Assembly: GCF_004328625.1 (NCBI RefSeq)
Contig: NZ_CP032229.1
Span: 5,022,001-5,086,000, forward strand
Length of the DNA: 64,000 nucleotides
Reading direction: 5' to 3'
Source: Streptomyces seoulensis
GTDB taxonomy: Bacteria > Actinomycetota > Actinomycetes > Streptomycetales > Streptomycetaceae
Of this stretch, positions 8,263 to 16,292 are shown piece after piece. A program made the position numbers and the translations under genes. The notes beneath the pieces are model-generated. The model did no database searches and was not told the DNA's origin. It worked only from the letters and a program-made list of their open reading frames with translations. Positions within the stretch are counted from its first letter, which is position 1; every line of letters begins with the position of its first letter.

Positions 8263-8912
8263 ACGGCTTCTTCGACCTCCCCAGCGACCTCCAGCACAGC
8301 TACTTCGGCCTGATCGGCCTGCATCTGCGCGAGGCGCTGCTGCCGGTGCTGGCCGGGCTCCTGCTCTCGCTGCCCGTCGCCCAGCTCTGCGCCCGCTTCC
8401 GCTGGCTGTACCCGCCGGTCCTCGGCGTCACCACGGTGCTGTACGCGATCCCGTCGCTGGCGTTCTTCGTCATCCTCATCGACTACACCGGCCAGAGCGA
8501 GATGACGGTGATGATCCCGCTCGCCGTCTACAGCCTGGTGGTGCTCGTCCCGGCCATCGTGGACGGCGTCCGCTCGGTGCCCCCGGAGACCCTGGCCGCC
8601 GCCGAGGCGATGGGCCTCGGCGCCGTGCGGCGTTATCTCCAGGTGCAGTTGCCCATCGCCGTGCCCGCCATCATCGCGGGCCTGAGGGTCGCCACCGTGT
8701 CCAGCATCTCGCTGGTCAGCGTCGGCATGCTCATCGGCAACCAGGGCGCGCTCGGCAACATGCTGAACGACGCCAACCTCTACCACCGGCCGGAACTCGC
8801 GGTGAACTCCGTGGTGACGACGGCCGTGCTGGCGATCCTCGTCGACGCGGCGCTGGTGCTCACCCGCAACCTGCTGACCCCGTGGATGCCGAAGAAGGGT
8901 GCCGCCCGGTGA
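8259..8912 (+). CDS. Betaine/choline-type ABC importer permease 1
   Basis: Integral membrane subunit (217 aa) of the importer, with about five or six hydrophobic helices and the EAA-loop segment ETLAAAEAMGLGAVRRYLQV near residue 110, which contacts the ATPase. It overlaps the ATPase gene by four bases and the next permease gene by four bases, indicating coupled translation. OpuCB/OpuBB type by sequence feel; substrate specificity cannot be read from the permease. Confidence 0.87.
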   Translation: MNGFFDLPSDLQHSYFGLIGLHLREALLPVLAGLLLSLPVAQLCARFRWLYPPVLGVTTVLYAIPSLAFFVILIDYTGQSEMTVMIPLAVYSLVVLVPAIVDGVRSVPPETLAAAEAMGLGAVRRYLQVQLPIAVPAIIAGLRVATVSSISLVSVGMLIGNQGALGNMLNDANLYHRPELAVNSVVTTAVLAILVDAALVLTRNLLTPWMPKKGAAR

Positions 8913-9577
8913 ACGTCCTGGACTTCGCGCACTCCTTCTTCGCCGACCCCGCCCGCTGGCACGGCTACGACGGTGTCCCCACCCGCCTGCTGGAGCACGT
9001 GGGTTACTCCCTGGAGGCCCTCGCCATCGCCGCGCTCATCGCGCTGCCGGTGGGCCTGATCGCCGGGCATCTGCGGCGCGGCGGCAACGCCCTGTCGATG
9101 GTCGCCACGGCCGGCCGGGCGCTGCCCAGCTTCGGTCTGCTGGTGCTGCTGTTCATCTGGTTCGGCTTCGGCACGCTGCCCGTGATGGTGCCGCTCGTCG
9201 TGCTCGCCGTACCGCCGATCCTCGTCACCACCTACGAGGCGATCCAGACCGTCGACCCGTCCCCGGTGGACGCGGCGCGCGGGATGGGCATGACCGAGCC
9301 GCGCATCCTGTTCCAGGTCGAACTCCCGGTCGCGCTCCCGGTGATCCTCGGCGGACTGCGCACCGCGGCCGTCCAGATCGTCTCCACGGCGACCATCGCC
9401 GCGTACGTCAGCTTCGGCGGACTCGGCCGGTACATCATCGACGGGCTCTACCAGAAGGACTACGAGAAGGTGGTCGGCGGCGCCACGCTGGTCGCCGGAC
9501 TCGCCCTGGTGACGCTCGTGGTGTTCTGGGCGCTGTCGAAGCTCACCGTCTCGCCGGGAGTGCGGCGCAGTGGGTGA
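8909..9577 (+). CDS. Betaine/choline-type ABC importer permease 2
   Basis: Second membrane subunit (222 aa). GTG 8909 overlaps the previous stop (GTGA) and starts the protein at VNVLDFAHSFFADPARW. The EAA loop is at SPVDAARGMGMTEPRILFQV near residue 127. Several clear transmembrane helices, for example LPSFGLLVLLFIWFGFGTLP. Together with permease 1 it forms the heterodimeric channel. The binding-protein gene follows after 109 bp with its own apparent promoter. Confidence 0.87.
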   Translation: MNVLDFAHSFFADPARWHGYDGVPTRLLEHVGYSLEALAIAALIALPVGLIAGHLRRGGNALSMVATAGRALPSFGLLVLLFIWFGFGTLPVMVPLVVLAVPPILVTTYEAIQTVDPSPVDAARGMGMTEPRILFQVELPVALPVILGGLRTAAVQIVSTATIAAYVSFGGLGRYIIDGLYQKDYEKVVGGATLVAGLALVTLVVFWALSKLTVSPGVRRSG

Positions 9578-9650
9578 CGGCTTCGGCGGAGGCGTTCATG
9601 CTCCCGACACAAACGTGCGCGATCGAGGCCAATCGGTGACCTCGCTTCCC

Positions 9651-9680
9651 TTGACTGACAAATCACGAACTGGCTTGGAT
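9651..9680 (+). promoter_or_regulatory. Candidate promoter for the betaine-type binding protein
   Basis: TTGACT (9651-9656), an 18-nt spacer and TTGGAT (9675-9680) form a good housekeeping-type promoter. The GTG start codon of the lipoprotein gene follows only six bases after the -10 box and has no ribosome binding site, so a leaderless mRNA is predicted. Confidence 0.55.
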
Positions 9681-9686
9681 CTACAG

Positions 9687-10649
9687 GTGACTTACAACAA
9701 CCGCATCAGCAAGTCCATCCGGGGGAACCGAGGGGCGGCGCTGGTCGCCCTCGCGGCGGCGACGACGCTGCTTGCGGGCTGTGGCTCCTCCGACGACGGC
9801 ACGTCCGACAACCCACTGGCCGGAGGCGGGGCGAGCGGTGACACCGTCGTCGTCGGCTCCAACAACTTCGCCGAGAGCATCCTGCTCGCCGACATCTACG
9901 GCGAGGCCCTCAAGGCCAAGGGCGTCAAGGTCAAGTACCAGCCCAACATCGGCAGCCGCGAGACCACCTACGGCCTGCTGAAGAACGGCTCCGTGACGCT
10001 GCTGCCCGAGTACAACGGCGCGCTGCTGGCCTACCTCGACCAGAAGGCGGCCCCCAAGTCGACCGAGGAGACCACCAAGGCCATCGAGGCCAAGCTGGAC
10101 TCCAAGCTGACCCTGCTGGACCCCTCCCCGGCGGAGGACAAGGACTCGGTCACGGTCAACGCGGCCACCGCCAAGAAGTACAACCTGACCGCCAAGTCCT
10201 CCATCGGTGACCTCAAGGGCATCGCCAAGGACCTGGTCATCGGCGGCTCCCCGGAGTTCCAGACCCGCCACCAGGGCCTGAGCGGCCTGAAGTCGATGTA
10301 CGGCCTGGAGTTCAAGTCCTTCAAGTCCCTGGACGCGGGCGGCCCGCTCACCCAGTCGGCGCTGAAGAAGGACTCCGTGCAGGCCGCGGACCTCTTCACC
10401 ACCGACCCGGTGATCGCCAAGGAGAAGTTCGTCGTCCTGAGCGACCCGAAGAACCTCTTCGGCTTCCAGAACGTGCAGCCCCTCGTGCGCAAGAACGCGG
10501 TGCCGAAGAAGGGCGTCGACGCGCTCAACGCCGTCTCCGCCAAGCTCGACACCAAGGCCCTGCTCGACCTGGACACCCAGGTGCAGGTCCAGCACAAGGA
10601 CCCGCTGGACGTCGCCCAGGCGTGGCTGAAGGCCAACGGCCTCGGCTGA
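9687..10649 (+). CDS. Betaine/choline-type substrate-binding lipoprotein
   Basis: Extracytoplasmic solute receptor (320 aa) of the importer. The signal peptide ends in the lipobox LLAGC with Cys at about residue 32, so it is a lipoprotein anchored on the outer face of the membrane. The body matches the OpuAC/OpuBC fold (VVVGSNNFAESILLADIY, then LLPEYNGALLAYLDQKAA). GTG 9687 is chosen because it gives a standard lipoprotein signal; longer upstream starts would put about 40 odd residues before it. The distinct lysine-rich composition is typical of exported binding proteins. It seems to have its own promoter at 9651-9680. Confidence 0.88.
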   Translation: MTYNNRISKSIRGNRGAALVALAAATTLLAGCGSSDDGTSDNPLAGGGASGDTVVVGSNNFAESILLADIYGEALKAKGVKVKYQPNIGSRETTYGLLKNGSVTLLPEYNGALLAYLDQKAAPKSTEETTKAIEAKLDSKLTLLDPSPAEDKDSVTVNAATAKKYNLTAKSSIGDLKGIAKDLVIGGSPEFQTRHQGLSGLKSMYGLEFKSFKSLDAGGPLTQSALKKDSVQAADLFTTDPVIAKEKFVVLSDPKNLFGFQNVQPLVRKNAVPKKGVDALNAVSAKLDTKALLDLDTQVQVQHKDPLDVAQAWLKANGLG

Positions 10650-10680
10650 CCCCCGCCGCACCGCACCACCCCGCACCACC

Positions 10681-10720
10681 CGGACCGCCCGGCCGACGCA
10701 TCCCGTCGCCGGGCGGTCCG
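10681..10720. terminator. Terminator hairpin after the betaine-type importer
   Basis: CGGACCGCCCGGC (10681-10693) pairs perfectly with GCCGGGCGGTCCG (10708-10720) around a 14-nt loop, 31 bp after the binding-protein stop. Confidence 0.8.
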
Positions 10721-10740
10721 CGTGTGCGCCCACGGCCCCC

Positions 10741-10902
10741 AGGGGGTGTCTTGTCGGTCAGGTCGGGCTCGCGACGCCTGGCACCGCGCCTCGCCGCGTT
10801 GTCGTCGGTCGCAGATGCTCCGCATCGACTCCCTCCTCCGCCTTGCGATGCACGGCACCGGACGCCGCTCCCTGATCCGGCCTGACCGACAAGACACCCC
10901 CT
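10741..10902. mobile_element. Element C: 162-bp palindrome-ended, MITE-like repeat
   Basis: Perfect 22-bp terminal inverted repeats occupy 10741-10762 and 10881-10902 (outer bases AGGGGGTGTCTTGTCGG). The right edge is CTAG (10901-10904) and the left edge is CCAG (10739-10742), suggesting a CTAG-type target with one change. No open frame inside. The inner blocks CTCGCGACGCCTGGCAC (from 10769) and CTCCGCCTTGCGA (from 10836) recur in element B at 45086-45266 read in reverse, so both belong to one family although their outermost repeats differ. It sits directly upstream of the arsR promoter region. Confidence 0.7.
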
Positions 10903-10912
10903 AGACTGACTG

Positions 10913-10930
10913 GTCGGACAACGACCGGAC
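10913..10930 (+). promoter_or_regulatory. Candidate ArsR operator (GGTCG-N5-CGACC dyad)
   Basis: A 5-bp perfect inverted repeat with a 5-nt spacer lies about 30 bp before the arsR GTG, in the usual place for autoregulation by an ArsR-type repressor. Assignment is from position only. Confidence 0.35.
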
Positions 10931-10957
10931 AGCCGAGACCAGGCGAGGAGGAGAGCA

Positions 10958-11311
10958 GTGGCGACAAGGCCCGGCGACCCCTCCCCGGAGGTCCTCACCG
11001 AGGCGGCGGCCGCCTTCGGGCTGCTCGCCTCCCCGGCCCGGCTGCACCTGGTGTGGGCACTGGCGCAGGGCGAGAGCGATGTCACCGGGCTCGCCGAACG
11101 GGTCGGCGGCGCGCTCCCCGCCGTCAGCCAGCACCTCACCAAGCTCAAGCTCGCCGGGCTGGTCCGCTCCCGCCGCGAGGGACGCCGCCAGGTCTACTTC
11201 GTCGACGCCGACGAACAGGCCGCGCTGGTGGACGTCGTCCACCTGCTGGTCGGCCGGCTCACCGAACAGACGGCTCCCACCGCCCCGGTGCGCGGCCTGC
11301 GCGGACTGTGA
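10958..11311 (+). CDS. ArsR/SmtB-family transcriptional regulator
   Basis: A 117-aa winged-helix repressor. The recognition helix region is ALPAVSQHLTKLKLAGLV (about residues 52-69) and the wing is SRREGRRQVYFV. It contains no cysteine, so the classical alpha-3 thiol site is absent. Acidic and His residues D83, D85, D92 and H95 sit where alpha-5 metal ligands lie in CzrA-type members, which could form a hard-metal site; this is inferred. The GTG start has GAGGAGGAG upstream. Its stop overlaps the GTG of the P-type ATPase, strongly suggesting it controls that transporter. Confidence 0.88.
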   Translation: MATRPGDPSPEVLTEAAAAFGLLASPARLHLVWALAQGESDVTGLAERVGGALPAVSQHLTKLKLAGLVRSRREGRRQVYFVDADEQAALVDVVHLLVGRLTEQTAPTAPVRGLRGL

Positions 11312-13809
11312 CCGAAGTGCCGGACACCTCGCTGCGGCTCCTGCGGCGCCTGGAGACCGGCCCGCGCGGACTGACCGACACCGAGGCCGCCGCCCGGCTG
11401 GCCGAGCACGGCGAGAACACCCCGGCCGCCGCCCCGCCCGCCCTGTCCTGGCCACGCCGCTCCGTACGGGCCCTGCGGGACCCGTTCACCTCCGTGCTGC
11501 TCACCCTCGGGCTGGTGTCCGCGTTCGTCGCGTCCTGGGGCACCGCCTCGGTGATCCTCGCCCTGGTCGCCGTGAGCTGCGCGCTGCGCGCCGCCGGGGA
11601 ACGCCGGGCCGACCGCTCCCTGGCCGCGCTGCGCGGCCTGGTCACCGGCACCGCGACCGTGCTGCGCCGCACCGGCCGCGCGGACGAGCCGCGCGCCCGC
11701 GAGGTGCCGGTCGCGGACCTCGTACCGGGTGACATCGTCCGGCTCGGCCCCGGCGATCTCGTGCCGGCCGACGTACGGCTGCTGCGCGCGCGGGGGCTGA
11801 CCGTCCGGCAGGACACGCTCACCGGGGAGTCGGCGCCCGTCGCCAAGGAGGCGGCCGAGGTGCCGGGGGAGTCCGCCGAGTCCCATCTGTGCTTCCAGGG
11901 CAGCCAGGTCGTCTCGGGCAGTGCCGGCGCTGTGGTGGTGGCGACCGGGGCGCGCACCCGGTTCGGCGCCGCCCAACGGGTCCCCGTCCAGCGCGGTCCG
12001 AGCGCCTTCGACCGGTCCGTGCACGGCATCTCCTGGGTGCTGGTCCGGTTCATGCTGCTCACCCCGCCGCTCGTGCTCATGGCGAGCGCCGCCGTGCACG
12101 GCCGGGTCCTGCAGACGCTGCCGTTCGCCGTCGCGGTGGCCGTGGGGCTCACCCCCGAGATGCTCCCGGTGATCGTCACCACCTGTCTGGCACGCGGCGC
12201 GTCCCGGCTGGCCGACGCCCACCGGGTCGTCGTACGGCGGCTGCCCGCGCTGCACGACCTCGGCGCGGTCGACGTGCTCTGCCTGGACAAGACCGGCACC
12301 CTCACCCAGGACCGGCCCGTCCTCGCCGCCGCGCTCGGACCGGACGGCCGGGACGACCCCGAGGTGCTGCGCTGGGCCGCCGTCGCCGCCTGGTGGGGGC
12401 TCACCCTCTCCGAACTCCCGGCCCCCGACGCCCTGGACGAGGCCCTGCTCACCGCCGCCGGACCGGTGGGGGAGGAGTACGACGGGGTCGCCGCGCTCCC
12501 CTTCGACCCCGCGCACCGGCTGGCCGGCGCCGTGGTCACCGGTGCCCTCGGCCGGCATGTGCTGATCACCAAGGGCGCCGCCGAGACCGTGCTGGAACAG
12601 TGCGACCTGACCGAGGGCGAACGGGAGCGGCTGCTCGGGCTCGCCACGCGGCACGCGGAGTCCGGGCTGCGCGTCCTCGCCGTCGCCACCGCCGAACTCC
12701 CCGCCCGCACCCGGCCCTACGGTGCCCGGGACGCCCGCGACCTCACCTTCCGGGGGCTGCTGACCTTCCGCGACGACCTGGCGCCCGGCGCCGCCGACGC
12801 CCTGCGCACCCTGACCGGGCTCGGCGTCGAGGTGCGCGTCCTGACCGGCGACCACCCCGCCACCGCCGTACGCGCCTGCCGGGACCTGGGGCTGACGGTG
12901 GGGGAGGTGCGCACCGGGAGCGCACCGGAGGCGGCCGGGACACCCGGCACCGTCACGGTGGTGGCCCGGTGCACGGCCGAGGACAAGGCGCGTGTGGTGG
13001 CCGGACTCCGGGCCGCCGGGCTCACGGTCGGGTTCCTCGGGGACGGTGTCAACGACGTGCCCGCGATGCTCGCCGCCGACGTGGGCGTGGCACCGCGCGG
13101 AGCCGTCGACGTGGCCCGCGAGAGCGCGGACGTGGTGCTCGGCGAGAAGGACCTCGGCGCGCTCGGACACGCGGTGCTCGCGGGACGGCACAGCAGCGCC
13201 AACATCGCCTCCTACCTGCGCGTCACCCTGTCCTCCAACCTCGGCAACGTCTTCGCCATGCTCGCCGCCGGACTGCTCCTGCCCTTCCTGCCGATGCTCC
13301 CGGCCCAGGTCCTCGCGCAGAACCTCTGCTTCGACGCCTCCCAGCTCGCCTTCGCCGACGACCGCCCCGACCCCGAGGCGCTGCGCCGGCCGACCAGGCT
13401 GCGGCCGCCCGCCTTCCTGCGCTTCCTCACCGGCTTCGGCCTGCTCAACGCGGTCGCGGACCTCGCCACCTTCGGCGTGCTCACGCTCGCCCCCCGGGGC
13501 GGCGCCGGGCTGAGCGACGAGGCGCTGTTCCACTCGGCCTGGTTCACCGAGAACCTGCTCGCCCAGGCGCTCGCGATGCTGCTCCTGCGCTCGGGGCGCC
13601 GGATCGCGGGCGGCCGCCCCGGCCCGGTCGGCTGGGCCTCGGCCGTGCTCGCCGGTGCCGGGCTGCTGCTGCCCGCCACCCCGCTGGGCGCGGTCCTCGG
13701 GCTGACCGCGCTGCCCGCCGACCGCTACCTGCTGCTGGCCGCCGTGCTCGTGCCGTACGCCCTCGCGCTGATCGTGGCGCGGGTGCGCCACGACCGGCGT
13801 CAGCCGTAG
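11308..13809 (+). CDS. P-type ATPase resembling the Mg2+-importing MgtA/MgtB group
   Basis: Membrane cation pump of 833 aa. Landmarks are TGES near residues 172-175, the phosphorylated Asp327 in DKTGTLT, LITKGAAETVLEQC in the nucleotide domain and GDGVND at about 578-583. The C-terminal segment SSNLGNVFAMLAAGLLLPFLPM, then QVLAQNLCFDASQ, closely follows the pattern of Mg2+ ATPases (P3B). The GTG at 11308 overlaps the arsR stop. Its 3' end overlaps the convergent LCP gene by 10 bp. Cation is inferred; an ArsR partner is unusual for a Mg2+ pump, so another divalent metal is possible. Confidence 0.88.
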   Translation: MTEVPDTSLRLLRRLETGPRGLTDTEAAARLAEHGENTPAAAPPALSWPRRSVRALRDPFTSVLLTLGLVSAFVASWGTASVILALVAVSCALRAAGERRADRSLAALRGLVTGTATVLRRTGRADEPRAREVPVADLVPGDIVRLGPGDLVPADVRLLRARGLTVRQDTLTGESAPVAKEAAEVPGESAESHLCFQGSQVVSGSAGAVVVATGARTRFGAAQRVPVQRGPSAFDRSVHGISWVLVRFMLLTPPLVLMASAAVHGRVLQTLPFAVAVAVGLTPEMLPVIVTTCLARGASRLADAHRVVVRRLPALHDLGAVDVLCLDKTGTLTQDRPVLAAALGPDGRDDPEVLRWAAVAAWWGLTLSELPAPDALDEALLTAAGPVGEEYDGVAALPFDPAHRLAGAVVTGALGRHVLITKGAAETVLEQCDLTEGERERLLGLATRHAESGLRVLAVATAELPARTRPYGARDARDLTFRGLLTFRDDLAPGAADALRTLTGLGVEVRVLTGDHPATAVRACRDLGLTVGEVRTGSAPEAAGTPGTVTVVARCTAEDKARVVAGLRAAGLTVGFLGDGVNDVPAMLAADVGVAPRGAVDVARESADVVLGEKDLGALGHAVLAGRHSSANIASYLRVTLSSNLGNVFAMLAAGLLLPFLPMLPAQVLAQNLCFDASQLAFADDRPDPEALRRPTRLRPPAFLRFLTGFGLLNAVADLATFGVLTLAPRGGAGLSDEALFHSAWFTENLLAQALAMLLLRSGRRIAGGRPGPVGWASAVLAGAGLLLPATPLGAVLGLTALPADRYLLLAAVLVPYALALIVARVRHDRRQP

Positions 13810-15374
13810 GTGAGGTTCGCGCAGGGGTTGTCGTCCGCCGAACGCGCCCCGTTGGCCACCTCGCTGGGCACCGAGGCCGATGTCGAGGAGGGCGTCGGGT
13901 CGGTCGCGTACGCCTGGCCGAGGACCACGTTGATCCGGGACGCGCCGATCTGCTCCAGCTGGGCGCCGGGGAAGACCTTGGCCACGGTCTGGGCGCGGTC
14001 CGCCATGCCGGGGCCGTACTGGACGACCGTCGCCAGATGGTTCTGGGAGAGCGCGGTCGCCGTACCGGTGACGGTGAAGCCGGACGCGGTGAGCGTGGCC
14101 GAGCCCTTGGCGGCGAGCCCGGTGACCGTAGTGCCGTTGTAGACCGCCACGGCGATGCCCTTGCCGGAGACCGGGGCGGGGGAGTGGGTGGCCGGGCCCG
14201 GCTTCTTCGGCGCGTGGCCCTTCCCGCCGCTGGCGTCGGCGCCGTCGAGCGTACGGTCCGCCCGCAGCGTGGCCCACAGCTCACCGGCGTCCGGCTCCAC
14301 GATCGCCACCCGCGCGCCCGCGTACCGCCAGGGCACGGTGACGAACTTGGTGTTGTGCAGGTCGACGTCCTTCAGCGACATGGCGAACGACAGCAGCTTG
14401 TCGGCGCTGCCGAGGCCGGGGTCGACGGTCATCGAGCGGGTCGCCGCGTCGGCCAGCGGCAGCAGCTTGGTCGGGGTGAACCCCTTGTCCTTGACCTCCT
14501 TCAGCAGGCTGCCGACGAACGCCTGCTGCCGCTTGATGCGTCCTATGTCGGAGCCGTCCCCGATGCCGTGCCGCAGGCGGACGTAGTCCAGCGCCTGCTG
14601 GCCCGAGACCCGCTGCTCGCCGTGCCGGAAGAGGAGCGCGCCCTGGGTGGTCCGGTTGGGGTTGAGGTCCTTCTGGTACACGTCGTTGGGCAGGCAGACC
14701 TTCACCCCGCCGACGACCTGGGTGAGCGCGGCGAAGCCCTTGAAGTCCACGACCACCGTGTGGTCCACGCGGAGTCCGGTGAGCTGCTCCACGGTGTTCT
14801 GGGTGCAGGCCGGGTTGCCCTTGTCGGTCTCGCCGACCGAGAAGGCCGCGTTGAACATGGTGTTGGGCTGGGCCTGGGTCCAGCCGCCGGTGGGCAGCTT
14901 GCAGGGCGGGATCGTCACCAGGGTGTCGCGCGGTATCGACACGGCCAGCGCGTGCTTGTGGTCGGCGTATATGTGCAGCAGCAGCGTGGTGTCGGAGCGG
15001 CCGATGCCGTCCTTGTCGCCGCCGCCCAGCGCCGCGTTGCCGTCGGTACGCGCGTCGGAGCCGATCACCAGGACGTTCTCACCCTTGGACGAGCCCGCCG
15101 GGCGGTTGTCCGAGAGACCGCCCGCGTCGAAGGTCTGGATGTTGCCGTTGAGCTTCAGGTACACCCAGCCGGCCCCGGCGCCGCCGAGGACCACCAGCGA
15201 CAGGCAGACCAGGAGCGCCACCCGTGCCCGGCGCGCACGGCGGCGCCGCCGGTCCCGTGCGCCGGACCGGGTGCCGCCGCCCGGGTCGCCGGAACCGCCC
15301 TCACCCTCCGGGGACCCCCGGCCGCCGCCGCGTCGCCGTGACGGTTGCGTCCCCCGGCTGCTCGTGATGCTCAT
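13800..15374 (-). CDS. LytR-CpsA-Psr (LCP) family protein with LytR_C domain
   Basis: Membrane-anchored phosphotransferase that attaches glycopolymers such as teichoic acids or other wall polymers to peptidoglycan. The 524-aa protein has a long basic Gly/Arg-rich cytoplasmic tail (1-50), one transmembrane helix (about 51-75), an LCP catalytic domain with [32 protein letters not shown] and the Arg/Asp-rich [20 protein letters not shown], then a C-terminal LytR_C domain ([17 protein letters not shown]). Start ATG 15374 is the first after the regulatory dyad and gives the normal topology. It converges on and overlaps the P-ATPase gene by 10 bp. Confidence 0.93.
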   Translation of the reverse strand: MSITSSRGTQPSRRRGGGRGSPEGEGGSGDPGGGTRSGARDRRRRRARRARVALLVCLSLVVLGGAGAGWVYLKLNGNIQTFDAGGLSDNRPAGSSKGENVLVIGSDARTDGNAALGGGDKDGIGRSDTTLLLHIYADHKHALAVSIPRDTLVTIPPCKLPTGGWTQAQPNTMFNAAFSVGETDKGNPACTQNTVEQLTGLRVDHTVVVDFKGFAALTQVVGGVKVCLPNDVYQKDLNPNRTTQGALLFRHGEQRVSGQQALDYVRLRHGIGDGSDIGRIKRQQAFVGSLLKEVKDKGFTPTKLLPLADAATRSMTVDPGLGSADKLLSFAMSLKDVDLHNTKFVTVPWRYAGARVAIVEPDAGELWATLRADRTLDGADASGGKGHAPKKPGPATHSPAPVSGKGIAVAVYNGTTVTGLAAKGSATLTASGFTVTGTATALSQNHLATVVQYGPGMADRAQTVAKVFPGAQLEQIGASRINVVLGQAYATDPTPSSTSASVPSEVANGARSADDNPCANLTYG

Positions 15375-15402
15375 CGCCCGCCCTCTTGTGCCTCTCCCTG
15401 GG

Positions 15403-15426
15403 TTGTACAGTTGCGCAATGTAGCAA
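15403..15426. promoter_or_regulatory. AT-rich dyad TTGCGCAA between lcp and tatA-like gene
   Basis: TTGTACAG-TTGCGCAA-TGTAGCAA is centred on a perfect 8-bp palindrome with TTG/CAA repeated at the outer edges. It lies 29-52 bp upstream of the LCP ATG in the 123-bp divergent gap. Likely operator or promoter core for the LCP gene; the regulator is unknown. Confidence 0.4.
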
Positions 15427-15497
15427 TCATCGCTGAGCGGACCGGAGGCGCGGGAGCCCCTGGCCGTCAGGAACCGCGTGAGAAAGGGAGGGCGACC

Positions 15498-15746
15498 ATG
15501 CTCCGCAACGGACTGGAACCCTGGCATCTGCTGGTCGTGGCGATCGTCTTCATCGTGCTGTTCGGCTCCAAGAAGCTGCCGGACACCGCCCGCTCGCTGG
15601 GCAAGTCCCTGCGCATCCTCAAGAGCGAGGCGAAGGCGATGAAGGACGAGAACAATGTCCCCGCCGCCCACACGCCGGTCGCCCCGGCCGCCGGTGTCAC
15701 CGCCGAGACCGCCATGGCTCCGGCCGAGGCCCCCGTCTCTCCCTGA
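15498..15746 (+). CDS. tatA: TatA/E-like twin-arginine translocase component
   Basis: Small single-span membrane protein (82 aa) with the TatA architecture: N-terminal hydrophobic helix ([20 protein letters not shown], about residues 9-28) followed by the amphipathic helix [20 protein letters not shown] and a short Ala/Pro-rich tail. The FG-x-KKLPD hinge is diagnostic. ATG 15498 follows AAAGGGAGGGCG. No tatC is adjacent, so it is probably an additional TatA paralogue. It is divergent from the LCP gene. Confidence 0.88.
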   Translation: MLRNGLEPWHLLVVAIVFIVLFGSKKLPDTARSLGKSLRILKSEAKAMKDENNVPAAHTPVAPAAGVTAETAMAPAEAPVSP

Positions 15747-15834
15747 CCCGCCGCCCTCCTTTCTCGTGCCCGCTGTCCGGTGAACTGGGCACACCGGGGG
15801 AGAAGTTCCCCGTATCACCTGAAAGAGGGAGAAT

Positions 15835-15855
15835 CCGGCGGCGAGGTGCCGCCGG
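15835..15855. terminator. Bidirectional terminator between tatA-like gene and DUF6114 gene
   Basis: CCGGCGGC (15835-15842) pairs with GCCGCCGG (15848-15855) around a 5-nt loop between two convergent genes. Confidence 0.6.
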
Positions 15856-15874
15856 GCTCCGAGGGGGCCGGGGT

Positions 15875-16288
15875 TCAGGCGCGGGCGCGTTCCCTGCGCC
15901 GCTGCCTTCGGGACACGCGGGCCTCCTGGTCGGGCAGCCAGCCGAAGGCGAGGCAACTGCCGACGACGCCGAGGAGCAGGCCGATGAAGAAGCCGCCCAG
16001 GTTCGACGTGAGCCAGCTGCCCAGCGAGACCAGGACGCCGACGATCGAGTAGAACAGCCGCTGCGCCGGGTTGAAGAGGACCAGCAGTCCGAGCAGCAGC
16101 ATCAGGGTCGGCAGCAGATAGCCGGCCAGCCCCTGCATGCCGATGTGCATGACGACCTTCAGCGACGCCTTCTCGGTGAGCAGGATCTCGGCCCCGCCCA
16201 GCGCGAGCAGCAGCCCGCCCCAGAACGGCCGGCGTCCCCGCCAGTCACGGAAGGCCGCCCGCGTCTTCGGGCGCCCGGGTTCCGCCAT
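15875..16288 (-). CDS. DUF6114-type integral membrane protein
   Basis: A 137-aa protein with four hydrophobic helices (for example GLLLALGGAEILL, GYLLPTLMLLLGLLVLF and FIGLLLGVVGSCLAFGW) between basic termini. I recognise it as the small actinobacterial membrane family DUF6114, usually encoded next to a DUF6230 protein, as here. Its ATG is four bases after the stop of the DUF6230 gene, so the two are co-translated. Function unknown; a membrane partner for the DUF6230 protein is the natural inference. Confidence 0.78.
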   Translation of the reverse strand: MAEPGRPKTRAAFRDWRGRRPFWGGLLLALGGAEILLTEKASLKVVMHIGMQGLAGYLLPTLMLLLGLLVLFNPAQRLFYSIVGVLVSLGSWLTSNLGGFFIGLLLGVVGSCLAFGWLPDQEARVSRRQRRRERARA

Positions 16289-16292
16289 CGGC

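Noticed and set aside
11194..14277. Very long minus-strand open frame opposite the P-type ATPase
   Set aside because: Codes a low-complexity Gly/Arg/His-rich product with no motif, while the plus strand encodes a complete P-type ATPase with all catalytic motifs. It is a GC-bias shadow.
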